In this document: piece after piece, positions 1 through 5,005 of the stretch
How the letters are laid out: each line of letters starts with the position of its first letter
Position numbering within the stretch: the stretch's first letter is position 1
IMG/VR virus record: IMGVR_UViG_3300009285_007571
Span: 1 to 22,511 of that record
Length of the DNA: 22,511 bases
Source: a virus
Strand: one strand, 5' to 3'
Position numbers and translations under genes: made by a program
The notes under the pieces: model-generated
Database searches by the model: none
What the model was told of the DNA's origin: nothing
What the model saw: the letters and a program-made list of their open reading frames with translations, nothing else

Positions 1-222
1 TAGCCGGAGCCGTCGCCGGAGCCGTCGCCGTAGCCGTAGCCGTAGCCGGAGCCGTAGCCGTAGCCGTCGCCGTCGCCGTCGCCGGAGCCGTCGCCGGAGC
101 CGTCGCTGTAGCCGTAGCCGTTGCCGGAGCCGTAGCCGTAGCCGTTGCCGGAGCCGTTGCCGGAGCCGTCGCCGTCGCCGTCGCCGTCGCCGTAGCCGGA
201 GCCGTAGCCGGAGCCGTTGCCG
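1..222. repeat. Hexanucleotide tandem repeat, 37 units
   Basis: Consecutive 6-bp units of the form NNGCCG on the plus strand (tagccg, gagccg, tcgccg, ttgccg), with one variant tcgctg at 103-108. The array reaches the left window edge, so the copy number is a minimum. It is the coding sequence of the Gly-X protein and a likely site of length variation or assembly collapse. Confidence 0.97.
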
Positions 223-239
223 GATCTTATGCTTTCCAT
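1..239 (-). CDS. (Gly-X)n low-complexity repeat protein, 3' end outside window
   Basis: An ATG at 239 opens a leftward frame that stays open to the window edge (at least 79 codons). After MESIRS the protein is an almost perfect Gly-X alternation with X = Tyr, Ser, Asp or Asn. The DNA is 37 tandem hexamers (1-222): by my count 12 encode Gly-Tyr, 10 Gly-Ser, 11 Gly-Asp and 4 Gly-Asn. Every codon ends in C; the only break is one Gly-to-Ser change near 105. The start lies inside the last codons of the upstream DUF6948-like gene (13-nt overlap), so translation is probably coupled. Uniform wobble bases mean the repeat could be held by DNA slippage alone, so selection on the protein is not proven. 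Function is unknown; a flexible, possibly surface-exposed or self-associating protein is inference. True length is unknown. Confidence 0.6.
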   Translation of the reverse strand, partial: MESIRSGNGSGYGSGYGDGDGDGDGSGNGSGNGYGYGSGNGYGYSDGSGDGSGDGDGDGYGYGSGYGYGYGDGSGDGSG

Positions 240-571
240 ATAGGCACCTTTTTGATGGAAAGACGTGCTCTCTCTGTACAGTTAAGTAGCTCGATTGCTT
301 GTATTAGCTTTACTTCGGACACTTCGCATGGAAACTTACAAGCATTTGGGTTTGAAAATCCTTCTTCAGCTGCTTGTGATAAACTAGCAGCGCCGCTCCA
401 ATACCATAGGCGACGTGCGTTTAATAGAATTACTTCTTGTCCGTTTTGGCTTTTAAGCCAGCCAGCGAAAACTCCCGCGTTTTGTGCTCGACAGATTATA
501 TAACGCATCCCTTCAGTTTTTTCTTTTCTCACGTATTCGACTTCGTTGATTTTGATCGTATCAGGTTCCAT
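227..571 (-). CDS. DUF6948-like phage protein
   Basis: 114 aa. I recognise the pattern of a conserved phage family (DUF6948, from memory): an AGVFAGWL segment at about residues 32-39, then LLNARRLWYWSGAASLSQ (about 49-66), then a NACKFPCEV segment and an ELLNCTERA segment near the C-terminus. Family function is unknown to me. The start at 571 is set by GGAGG at 576-580, part of the TGGAGGCTT box used by several leftward genes. The stop overlaps the ATG of the Gly-X repeat gene. A structured noncoding stretch of about 185 bp precedes it. The fold is probably small and globular; no signal peptide or membrane segment is visible. Confidence 0.8.
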   Translation of the reverse strand: MEPDTIKINEVEYVRKEKTEGMRYIICRAQNAGVFAGWLKSQNGQEVILLNARRLWYWSGAASLSQAAEEGFSNPNACKFPCEVSEVKLIQAIELLNCTERARLSIKKVPIWKA

Positions 572-757
572 AAAGCCTCCATTTTATGAAAGGATGATTC
601 CTTTCAGTACCATAGCCCCTTCGTGAGGAGCTTTGGTACCGCTGTGTGTGCCACTATGTCAGGAGTCTCTAATGTTTAGGCACCTTCCCCTGCTCGTCAC
701 TGCTGCGTAATCGCACGGACTGCTTCGTCGCCGGGCCAAGAACCCGGCTGACTTCAC
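572..757 (-). other. Structured leader between two leftward genes
   Basis: 186 bp without a gene. It holds three inverted repeats: 588-605 (7-bp stem, loop tgat), 607-639 (12 of 14 positions pair around a 5-nt loop) and 730-748 (6-bp GC stem, loop of 7). None is followed by a clear T-run in the leftward direction. The first two lie just upstream of the ribosome site of the DUF6948-like gene, so they could control its translation or protect a processed mRNA end. A 9-codon ORF (ATG at 613) overlaps the hairpins and is not credible alone. Confidence 0.5.
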
Positions 758-1402
758 TCAAATGCTCGCCAGCTCCGCATCCGCATCCAGCTTGGCCGTC
801 TTCGCCAGCTTCGCTTCCTCGAGTCGCTTGATGATGATGCCGGTCTTGGTGCCTGCGACCCTGAAGCTGTCGTACAGCGCACGCCGGGTGAGATCTTTGT
901 CGGCGTCGAGCTTCTTCTGCAAGTACGCCTTGACCGTCGCGAGATCCCGGCCGGTCGCTTCCATGATTGCCTGAACGACCAGCGAGGCGCCAGAGACTCC
1001 GCCACCACCTGCCGCACGCCCCTTACCCCAACTGCCGGCCTGGATCTGCGCGTTCAGGTCGTCGATCGCTATCACCATGTCTTCTTCCGACATGGGATCA
1101 GTCGAAGGTGAAGCCAGCTCGTCGCCGAACTTTTGCTCTGCTCCGTGGCCGGCAAAGCGCGCCAGCAAGCTGAGCGGCAACGGAATCAGCCGCGTTTCGC
1201 CGTTCCGAAAGTCCATCCTGATACTCACGGCGCCGGCTTGCAGTTGCACCAAGCTGCCGTCGGATTCCAGCTTTCCTTCGTCGATAATGGTTTCCTTGAG
1301 CACCTTCTTCTTCCCTGCAAACTGCACTGTCCGCCCATCAGACATCTGCACGGGGAAGTATTCCGTCTTGCTCTTCGTTACTGTCTCAGTTGCTTCACTC
1401 AT
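758..1402 (-). CDS. Conserved phage hypothetical protein, 214 aa
   Basis: Starts at 1402 with AAGGAG about 10 nt upstream. The N-terminal third reads like a small beta domain (EYFPVQMSDGRTVQFAGKKK at 14-33). A glycine-rich linker (RAAGGGGVSG, near 130) leads to an Ala/Lys-rich helical C-terminal domain from about 140. The layout suggests an N-terminal sensor or binding domain joined to a helical bundle. I recall similar proteins in metagenomic podovirus-like genomes but no assigned function. A two-hairpin leader (1422-1477) precedes it. Confidence 0.75.
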   Translation of the reverse strand: MSEATETVTKSKTEYFPVQMSDGRTVQFAGKKKVLKETIIDEGKLESDGSLVQLQAGAVSIRMDFRNGETRLIPLPLSLLARFAGHGAEQKFGDELASPSTDPMSEEDMVIAIDDLNAQIQAGSWGKGRAAGGGGVSGASLVVQAIMEATGRDLATVKAYLQKKLDADKDLTRRALYDSFRVAGTKTGIIIKRLEEAKLAKTAKLDADAELASI

Positions 1403-1421
1403 TTGTGTGTCTCCTTGAAAG

Positions 1422-1477
1422 GTGTGCTGCTCGCGATAGCGAGGCAGGCCACACTCGACAGGGATTGCTCCCTGTCG
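1422..1477 (-). promoter_or_regulatory. Tandem hairpin leader upstream of the 214-aa gene
   Basis: Two adjacent inverted repeats fill the 83-bp gap. At 1456-1477 a perfect 9-bp stem (cgacaggga/tccctgtcg) closes on GCAA in the leftward transcript, a stable GNRA tetraloop. At 1422-1454 a longer bulged stem (gtgtg-ctgctcgc pairing with gcga-g-gcag-gc-cacac) has a 4-nt loop. There is no T-run, so neither is a typical intrinsic terminator. The second ends just before the ribosome site, fitting a translational control or RNA-processing element. Confidence 0.55.
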
Positions 1478-1485
1478 GCTGGGGC

Positions 1486-1704
1486 CTACTCACAGCGTGC
1501 TTCGAGTTCGTCGATTCGACGGCGAAGCTCTTTGATTTCTTCGCGGCAGGCAGCTTTTTGGCCTGCTGCGTCTGCATGTTTGTCTAGTGCGTCTTTTACT
1601 GCTGCCCAGTAATTAATACCCTCTTCAGAGGTTTTCCATTCAAAGGCTTGAGAGATTGTGCGTGCTGCCTCTCTTATATCCTTTGCAGTTCTCGTGTATA
1701 TCAT
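1486..1704 (-). CDS. Small hypothetical protein with C-terminal coiled coil
   Basis: 72 aa from the ATG at 1704, chosen because GGAGGCC lies directly upstream; an in-frame ATG 13 codons earlier (1743) has no such site. The N-terminus (MIYTRTAKDIREAARTISQ) is helical, a short WKTSEEGINYW segment follows, and the last 20 residues (EEIKELRRRIDELEARCE) have heptad spacing typical of a coiled coil. No function recognised. It lies 51 bp from the upstream 70-aa gene in the same leftward run. Confidence 0.65.
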   Translation of the reverse strand: MIYTRTAKDIREAARTISQAFEWKTSEEGINYWAAVKDALDKHADAAGQKAACREEIKELRRRIDELEARCE

Positions 1705-1755
1705 CTTAGGCCTCCATTTAGTTGACGTGTCCATGTTTGACAACGATCTACCCGT

Positions 1756-1968
1756 TTAGTTCCCCAAGTCTTGCGCCGACTCGCGCAGAACTGTCCTCTT
1801 GCCCCTCGCCACAAAGCGCGACGAGCCGACCGGCTTAATCGTAAGCACCTTAACCTTCGCGAGCCGCTCCCACATCTGCTCGATCTCCAGCGCGGCAACG
1901 AGATCGCCGGCGAAGAAGGTGACTCCGCGCATCTTGCCTTCGCGGAGATAGCACAGGCGGTAGAGCAT
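1756..1968 (-). CDS. Small hypothetical protein, 70 aa
   Basis: Starts at 1968 behind GGAGGCTTGA, the box shared by this module. The sequence mixes short beta-like stretches (KVKVLTIKPV, SRFVARGKRTV) with a helical LEIEQMWERLAKV segment. It has no transmembrane segment and no motif I can name. It follows the 39-aa membrane peptide gene by 12 bp and belongs to the leftward operon. Confidence 0.65.
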   Translation of the reverse strand: MLYRLCYLREGKMRGVTFFAGDLVAALEIEQMWERLAKVKVLTIKPVGSSRFVARGKRTVLRESAQDLGN

Positions 1969-1980
1969 TCAAGCCTCCAT

Positions 1981-2100
1981 TCATTCCAGATACGCCGATG
2001 CCACCAGCAAGCTCAACCAGCTTACCGCCAGCACCACAAGAGCCAGCACGGCGATGCCGGGCCAGCCGATCTCTTCCTCTCCATTATAAGGGGGGATCAT
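1981..2100 (-). CDS. 39-aa single-pass membrane microprotein
   Basis: MIPPYNGEEEIGWPG, then a hydrophobic stretch of about 20 residues (IAVLALVVLAVSWLSLLVAS) ending AYLE. Its ATG overlaps the stop of the upstream 55-aa gene (ATGA) and its stop is 12 bp before the next start. The acidic N-terminus and one transmembrane helix suit a small inner-membrane protein such as a lysis or exclusion peptide, but nothing identifies the role. Confidence 0.6.
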   Translation of the reverse strand: MIPPYNGEEEIGWPGIAVLALVVLAVSWLSLLVASAYLE

Positions 2101-2264
2101 AGGGTCATCTCCAGCACTGCCTTGCCGTCTTCATTTACTACCAGCAGCGATCGATACATCTCCTCTTGCAGAAACCCGATCAGCATGAGCACGTCTTCCC
2201 ATGTTTCCAGGAAGACCTGCTCTGCGTGTCCTTCTCCGGTCCAGCCAGTTACTTTGTACATCAT
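2097..2264 (-). CDS. 55-aa hypothetical microprotein
   Basis: Begins MMYKVTGWTGEGHAEQVF and ends AVLEMTL. Two adjacent ATGs (2264 and 2261) follow GGGAG. The start overlaps the stop of the upstream 59-aa ORF and its own stop overlaps the next start as ATGA, so three small genes are translationally linked. The pattern (short beta strands, LLVVNEDGKAVLEM hairpin) suggests a tiny alpha/beta fold. No known family recognised. Confidence 0.6.
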   Translation of the reverse strand: MMYKVTGWTGEGHAEQVFLETWEDVLMLIGFLQEEMYRSLLVVNEDGKAVLEMTL

Positions 2265-2440
2265 TTTTCTCCCTTTATTCTTTTCACCAGGTCAAGCATT
2301 TGCTCTTTGGGGTCTCCACGAAAGGCAACGGCATCAAGCCCCTGAATTACAAGTGCTCTTATCGCAAGCAGCTTTATTACATCTTCGTTGCAGGTTTCAA
2401 CAACCTGCAATGCAGCTTGTTGCATTATTTGCTTGTACAT
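2261..2440 (-). CDS. 59-aa helical microprotein
   Basis: Starts MYKQIMQQAALQVVETC at 2440 behind the TGGAGGCTT box and ends LVKRIKGEK. Predicted almost wholly helical, with a basic C-terminus. Its stop overlaps the ATG of the next gene. Codon use is more AT-rich than in the structural genes. Function unknown. Confidence 0.6.
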   Translation of the reverse strand: MYKQIMQQAALQVVETCNEDVIKLLAIRALVIQGLDAVAFRGDPKEQMLDLVKRIKGEK

Positions 2441-2456
2441 TTAAGCCTCCAATTTT

Positions 2457-2510
2457 GACGTGTATTATTGCACGTCCATTATATGACCATAACTCGCGGG
2501 AATAATTCCC
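2457..2510. promoter_or_regulatory. Two dyad motifs in the gap before the microprotein operon
   Basis: GACGTG (2457-2462) and CACGTC (2471-2476) form a 6-bp inverted repeat with an 8-nt spacer. GGGAAT-A-ATTCCC (2498-2510) is a perfect 13-bp palindrome. Both lie in the 84-bp gap ahead of the 59-aa gene and could be operator sites or small hairpins. The sequence ACACGTCAA next to the ribosome box also occurs upstream of the 72-aa gene. Confidence 0.4.
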
Positions 2511-2524
2511 CAGAGCGCCCACAG

Positions 2525-2614
2525 TTATTCCCCTCGCCTGCCCTCCGGCAGCGACACAATCGCCACGAGCAGGATGATGAAAAGCACGGGCCAGCTCAAG
2601 AGTATATCAAGCAT
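2525..2614 (-). CDS. 29-aa membrane peptide
   Basis: Opens MLDILLSWPVLFIILLVAIV and ends SLPEGRRGE. It is nearly one transmembrane helix with a basic tail, giving an N-out/C-in prediction. AAAGGAGAC lies about 5 nt before the ATG at 2614, a strong site for so short an ORF. It sits 12 bp after the 122-aa gene. Small phage membrane peptides of this kind can act in lysis or superinfection control; the role here is not shown. Confidence 0.55.
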   Translation of the reverse strand: MLDILLSWPVLFIILLVAIVSLPEGRRGE

Positions 2615-2626
2615 GTTTGTCTCCTT

Positions 2627-2995
2627 TCACGAGTCAAGGATGATCGCTGAGCCTGGCACTTGGATCTTCCCCCTAAATGCCAGCCCAATGTCCCTTTCAC
2701 ATTGCGCCAGCATTTCCTCGCTCCACCCCTGCGACTGCACGTAGGCATTTGTGACTTGGTTGAACGAGGCGGCGAACACTCCCACCGCGTGCACCCCGCC
2801 GCGCGAGACGTGCTTCTGTGCGAGCATCGACAGCGCATGGGCAGCTTGCTTCGCTATGCCTGCATTTATTACCAGCGCGAACATGCTGCGCCCGTATTGC
2901 GCTGCGACAGGCCGAAAGCAAGGGTCGAGATCGAGGAATTCGTCCTTGGGCAGAGGTGCGATCTCGCTCGGCGGCGAAACTTCATGGTTATTCAT
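2627..2995 (-). CDS. Hypothetical protein, 122 aa
   Basis: The start at 2995 (MNNHEVSPPSEIAPLP) is preferred over an upstream in-frame ATG at 3043 because AAGGAG sits 8 nt before it and the ATG overlaps the stop of the helix-turn-helix gene. An acidic, proline-rich N-terminus (about 1-25) precedes a helical core (MFALVINAGIAKQAAHALSM) and a C-terminal QCERDIGLAFRGK segment. No family recognised. The tight coupling suggests action with the preceding DNA-binding protein or nuclease. Confidence 0.7.
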   Translation of the reverse strand: MNNHEVSPPSEIAPLPKDEFLDLDPCFRPVAAQYGRSMFALVINAGIAKQAAHALSMLAQKHVSRGGVHAVGVFAASFNQVTNAYVQSQGWSEEMLAQCERDIGLAFRGKIQVPGSAIILDS

Positions 2996-3362
2996 CAAGT
3001 GGACTCCTTGGGGTTGTTGAAGCGAGTTCGTCAAGTGCTGCATTTACCTTTTCATTTGCTACAATACCTGTTGCTTTAAGCTTTGCCGTTCCGCTTGGTA
3101 CTCCTTGTGCTTCGAGTTCTTGCTGCATTGCAAGCAGTCGCTGCCCAGATTCATCAAGTTCTTGTTGGGTTGGTTCTCGTGGCCCAAGATTCTGCCAGAC
3201 TTCCCCGCGCACAATTCTACCTATTGTTACAATAGACACCTGATAATCCCTCGCGAGCTGCCCTTGGCTAATTGCTCCGCGTGCGTAGAACTCTCTGATC
3301 TGCTGCACCTGCGTAGCGGTGAGCTTGCTTGCCTTGGTATTCCTCGCGGCGAAAGCTGTCAT
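2988..3362 (-). CDS. Helix-turn-helix DNA-binding protein
   Basis: 124 aa. Residues about 12-60 match the resolvase/Hin-type helix-turn-helix pattern: KLTATQVQQIREFYARG, then ISQGQLARDYQVS and VTIGRIVRGEVW. Such domains are common in small phage DNA-binding proteins and beside HNH nucleases. Residues 62-124 are helical with an LDESGQRLLAMQQELEAQG stretch that may dimerise. The start overlaps the endonuclease VII stop (ATGA), so the two are translated together. It may be a regulator of the leftward genes, for which the adjacent inverted repeats are candidate sites, or a specificity partner of the nuclease. Neither is proven. Confidence 0.75.
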   Translation of the reverse strand: MTAFAARNTKASKLTATQVQQIREFYARGAISQGQLARDYQVSIVTIGRIVRGEVWQNLGPREPTQQELDESGQRLLAMQQELEAQGVPSGTAKLKATGIVANEKVNAALDELASTTPRSPLDE

Positions 3363-3730
3363 TTCCAGTCTCCGTGCCGCTTGAGATAATCAACAAGATT
3401 CTGCAAGGTGGCTTGGTTGTCTTGCACCTTGCCAAGAAAGTCATTGCACCGGCGGCAGAGCAGTCCACGTACATCTTTCGCCTCGCATTGCTGGTTAATT
3501 TGAAGCTTTGTCCTGTCAACATGCTTGTGGTCTACTTCCGGTTTTACCCCTATTTGCAACGCCGCTTTATCGAAAGGGTGTGCAAAGGGTATTTTGCATC
3601 CTGCGCACTTTCCGTCTTGCTCTTTCCACAGGCGATGAAACACATCTGAGTTAATTCGATATGTCATGTAAAGCTTTGGCAAATAGCCTACTGGTGCCCA
3701 GCCTGAGCTAATCTGTTCTTGCTCTTTCAT
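3359..3730 (-). CDS. Endonuclease VII family (HNH/His-Me) Holliday-junction nuclease
   Basis: 123 aa. The T4 gp49 signature is complete: CxxC at 42-45, DHKH at 67-70, and CRRCN at 92-96. These give the four zinc-binding cysteines (42, 45, 92, 95), the catalytic Asp67/His68/His70 and the metal-binding Asn96, spaced as in known endonuclease VII proteins. It should cleave branched DNA such as Holliday junctions and replication forks, clearing branches before packaging. Residues 1-35 are an extra N-terminal segment; the long C-terminal domain of T4 gp49 is absent. AAGGAG precedes the start at 3730. It lies immediately downstream of a long inverted repeat (3744-3922). Confidence 0.9.
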   Translation of the reverse strand: MKEQEQISSGWAPVGYLPKLYMTYRINSDVFHRLWKEQDGKCAGCKIPFAHPFDKAALQIGVKPEVDHKHVDRTKLQINQQCEAKDVRGLLCRRCNDFLGKVQDNQATLQNLVDYLKRHGDWK

Positions 3731-3743
3731 TTAAGTCTCCTTA

Positions 3744-3922
3744 TCTAACATCATCATCTAATCACACACACATACTCGTTCCGGTGCCTCCAAATCCCGC
3801 AAGCTGAAATTTGAAAGGTCGAAAGGATTTAAGAAAAAAAAATCAATTATAAAAACCCCCTTTAGGGCTTTCCCTTTCGAGGCACTCGATCGAGTATGTG
3901 TGTGATGTTATATGATGTTAGA
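3744..3922. repeat. Long imperfect inverted repeat upstream of the endonuclease VII gene
   Basis: The left arm (3744-3790) and right arm (3879-3922) are reverse complements over about 45 bp with a few gaps. They include a perfect 14-bp block (3765-3778 with 3891-3904) and matching outer ends TCTAACATCAT/ATGATGTTAGA. The right arm contains a 12-bp palindrome ACTCGATCGAGT (3884-3895). The 88-bp centre is AT-rich with an A9 run. The repeat base touches the ribosome site of the endonuclease VII gene. It could be a promoter/operator, a replication origin, a cruciform or a small inserted element. No target-site duplication is evident. Confidence 0.85.
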
Positions 3923-3994
3923 CCATAACCTGCCCAAAAAGTTCCCCAGTATTTTCAAGCCAGAAAAAGGAGCTTGCGCTCCCTCTCTTCCCAT
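3908..3994 (-). CDS. Possible 28-aa leader peptide
   Basis: ATG at 3994 follows the GGAGGCTT box. The peptide begins MGREGAQAPFSGLKILGNF and ends in a stop inside the right arm of the long inverted repeat. An in-frame ATG at 4027 would lengthen it to 39 aa. The frame contains the terminator hairpin at 3964-3982, the layout of a translated attenuator leader. Coding status rests only on the ribosome site. Confidence 0.4.
   Translation of the reverse strand: MGREGAQAPFSGLKILGNFLGRLWSNII
3964..3982 (-). terminator. Intrinsic terminator or attenuator, leftward
   Basis: In the leftward transcript GGAGC-GCAA-GCTCC (3982 to 3969) is followed at once by five T (3968-3964). The 5-bp GC-rich stem on a GNRA tetraloop plus T-run is a standard intrinsic terminator, though short. 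It separates the 129-aa gene from the endonuclease VII operon. Confidence 0.65.
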
Positions 3995-4025
3995 ATCAAG
4001 CCTCCATCCGAGCACCATGCCCGGC

Positions 4026-4048
4026 ATATCCGCCTGTCACGCGGATAT
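4026..4048. other. 8-bp inverted repeat after the 129-aa gene
   Basis: ATATCCGC (4026-4033) and GCGGATAT (4041-4048) pair perfectly across a 7-nt loop, just past the stop of the 129-aa gene. In the leftward RNA it would cover the alternative upstream ATG (4027) of the leader ORF. It could stabilise the mRNA 3' end or act with the attenuator. Confidence 0.5.
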
Positions 4049-4059
4049 ACCTGGAATGA

Positions 4060-4449
4060 TTACATCGCCGCAAGGACGTCCAAATCCGCCTGGGCGTGTT
4101 CCGCCGCAATCACGTCGTAGCCAACGCCGCGTTTCTCCGCCATCGCTGCCCAGACCGGGTTCTGTGTGGGCGCGCGGACTGTCCGCATCTCCCATGCATC
4201 GGTCGCCGATTCATAATGCGCGATCCCCTCCGCTACGGCATCATGGCGCATCCGCTCCGTGACCGTTATCACGTTCCCGTTCTTGTCGGCACGCGGCAAT
4301 GCAGCCATGCGCGTTAGGCGCACATTAAATCCATACACCAGCGCTTGTGCACGGTTCGCGCCCGATGCCTTGGTGCAATCGAATGTCAGTGGGGGAACGT
4401 TATCCTCGAACGTCCATTTTACCAGATTGCCTGTCATTACGTTCTTCAT
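4060..4449 (-). CDS. Conserved phage hypothetical protein, 129 aa
   Basis: First gene of the leftward unit. The start at 4449 (MKNVMTGNLVKWTFEDN) is chosen because GGAGG lies 7 nt upstream; an in-frame ATG at 4518 has no site. A beta-rich N-terminus is followed by a TKASGANRAQALVYGFNVRL segment. I recall similar Thr-Lys-Ala-Ser-x-x-Asn-Arg patterns in other phage small proteins without a known role. The remainder is helical. Its position next to the divergent control region suggests early expression. Confidence 0.7.
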   Translation of the reverse strand: MKNVMTGNLVKWTFEDNVPPLTFDCTKASGANRAQALVYGFNVRLTRMAALPRADKNGNVITVTERMRHDAVAEGIAHYESATDAWEMRTVRAPTQNPVWAAMAEKRGVGYDVIAAEHAQADLDVLAAM

Positions 4450-4888
4450 GGTGAGCCTCCATCGAATACCGACACATGTCGGCTGATGGTATGACCACGG
4501 CGCCGGCGGATGGTTCAAAATATCTCCATCACATTTTCAAATGACGTTCGCCGGCTGATCAGGAAATGTGATTGACGCAATGCCGACAGCCGACGCCGAC
4601 CATGCACCATCCCAGTGCATCCCCTGTTGCAGCGCACAACGGCTGTCGATTCCCCGTCAGTGTCACCTTCCCGACACCTGTCGAATTGCCGACTGCCCAA
4701 ATCAAGGCCGGAGGGGGGCAAAAACGAAACTTGAAAAAATGGGTAAATCCATCCTGATATATTTGCAGTCTGTGGGAATCACGCGCGTGTTATGGTTCAA
4801 TAAAGGGCGCGAATAAAGACAGCTCGGAACGTATATTATTCGCTTGTGTTAAAAGTGAACTAATGCTGTACTTTGTTGTCTTATTGTC
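4450..4888. promoter_or_regulatory. Divergent control region between leftward and rightward genes
   Basis: 439 bp with no convincing gene. Dyads seen: ccgaca-ca-tgtcgg (4469-4482); atcacattt (4528-4536) with aaatgtgat (4564-4572); ctgatcag (4555-4562); gccgacagcc near 4582 with ggctgtcg at 4641; ccgacacctgtcg (4671-4683), a second copy of the first motif; cacgcgcgtg (4780-4789); and gcgaataa (4809-4816) with ttattcgc (4836-4843). The right part (about 4725-4880) is AT-rich with TTGAAA at 4731 and TATATT at 4758, but their spacing of 21 bp is too long for a confident sigma-70 promoter. Regulator binding sites, promoters for both arms and an origin are all possible. Confidence 0.6.
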
Positions 4889-5005
4889 ATGGGTAGGCCC
4901 TCTTTGGTTAAACTGCTGTGTGCAGTGCCTGTTGAGCAGCAGGCAGATCGCCGTCAGCGTCTTGTCGAGCAGCTACTTGAACGCGCTAGGGCAAAACCTG
5001 AATGA
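4889..5005 (+). CDS. Possible 38-aa microprotein before the small terminase
   Basis: Begins MGRPSLVKLLCAVPVEQQ; the remainder is an Arg/Gln-rich helix ending in ARAKPE. Its stop overlaps the ATG of the small terminase gene (ATGA), which favours a real coupled ORF. No Shine-Dalgarno site is visible before the ATG, and an overlapping 79-codon frame (4863-5102) cannot be excluded, though it runs into the terminase gene out of frame. Function unknown. Confidence 0.45.
   Translation: MGRPSLVKLLCAVPVEQQADRRQRLVEQLLERARAKPE

Noticed and set aside
1-222. CRISPR-like array
   Set aside because: The units are 6-bp contiguous repeats without spacers; it is a coding tandem repeat.
754-1418. Overlapping plus- and minus-strand ORFs of 60-160 aa across the 214-aa gene
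   Set aside because: They lack ribosome sites, are Arg/Ser-rich and mirror the codon pattern of the real minus-strand gene.
1771-2505. 244-aa plus-strand frame
   Set aside because: It covers five minus-strand genes with good ribosome sites and has the random composition of an antisense frame.
3744-3922. Group I intron or transposon carrying the HNH nuclease
   Set aside because: The inverted repeat does not enclose the nuclease gene, no interrupted host gene or target duplication is visible, and the nuclease has endonuclease VII rather than homing-type features.
4568-4816. Plus-strand ORFs of 61-82 aa in the control region
   Set aside because: No ribosome sites, low-quality composition, and the interval is dyad-rich as expected for regulatory DNA.
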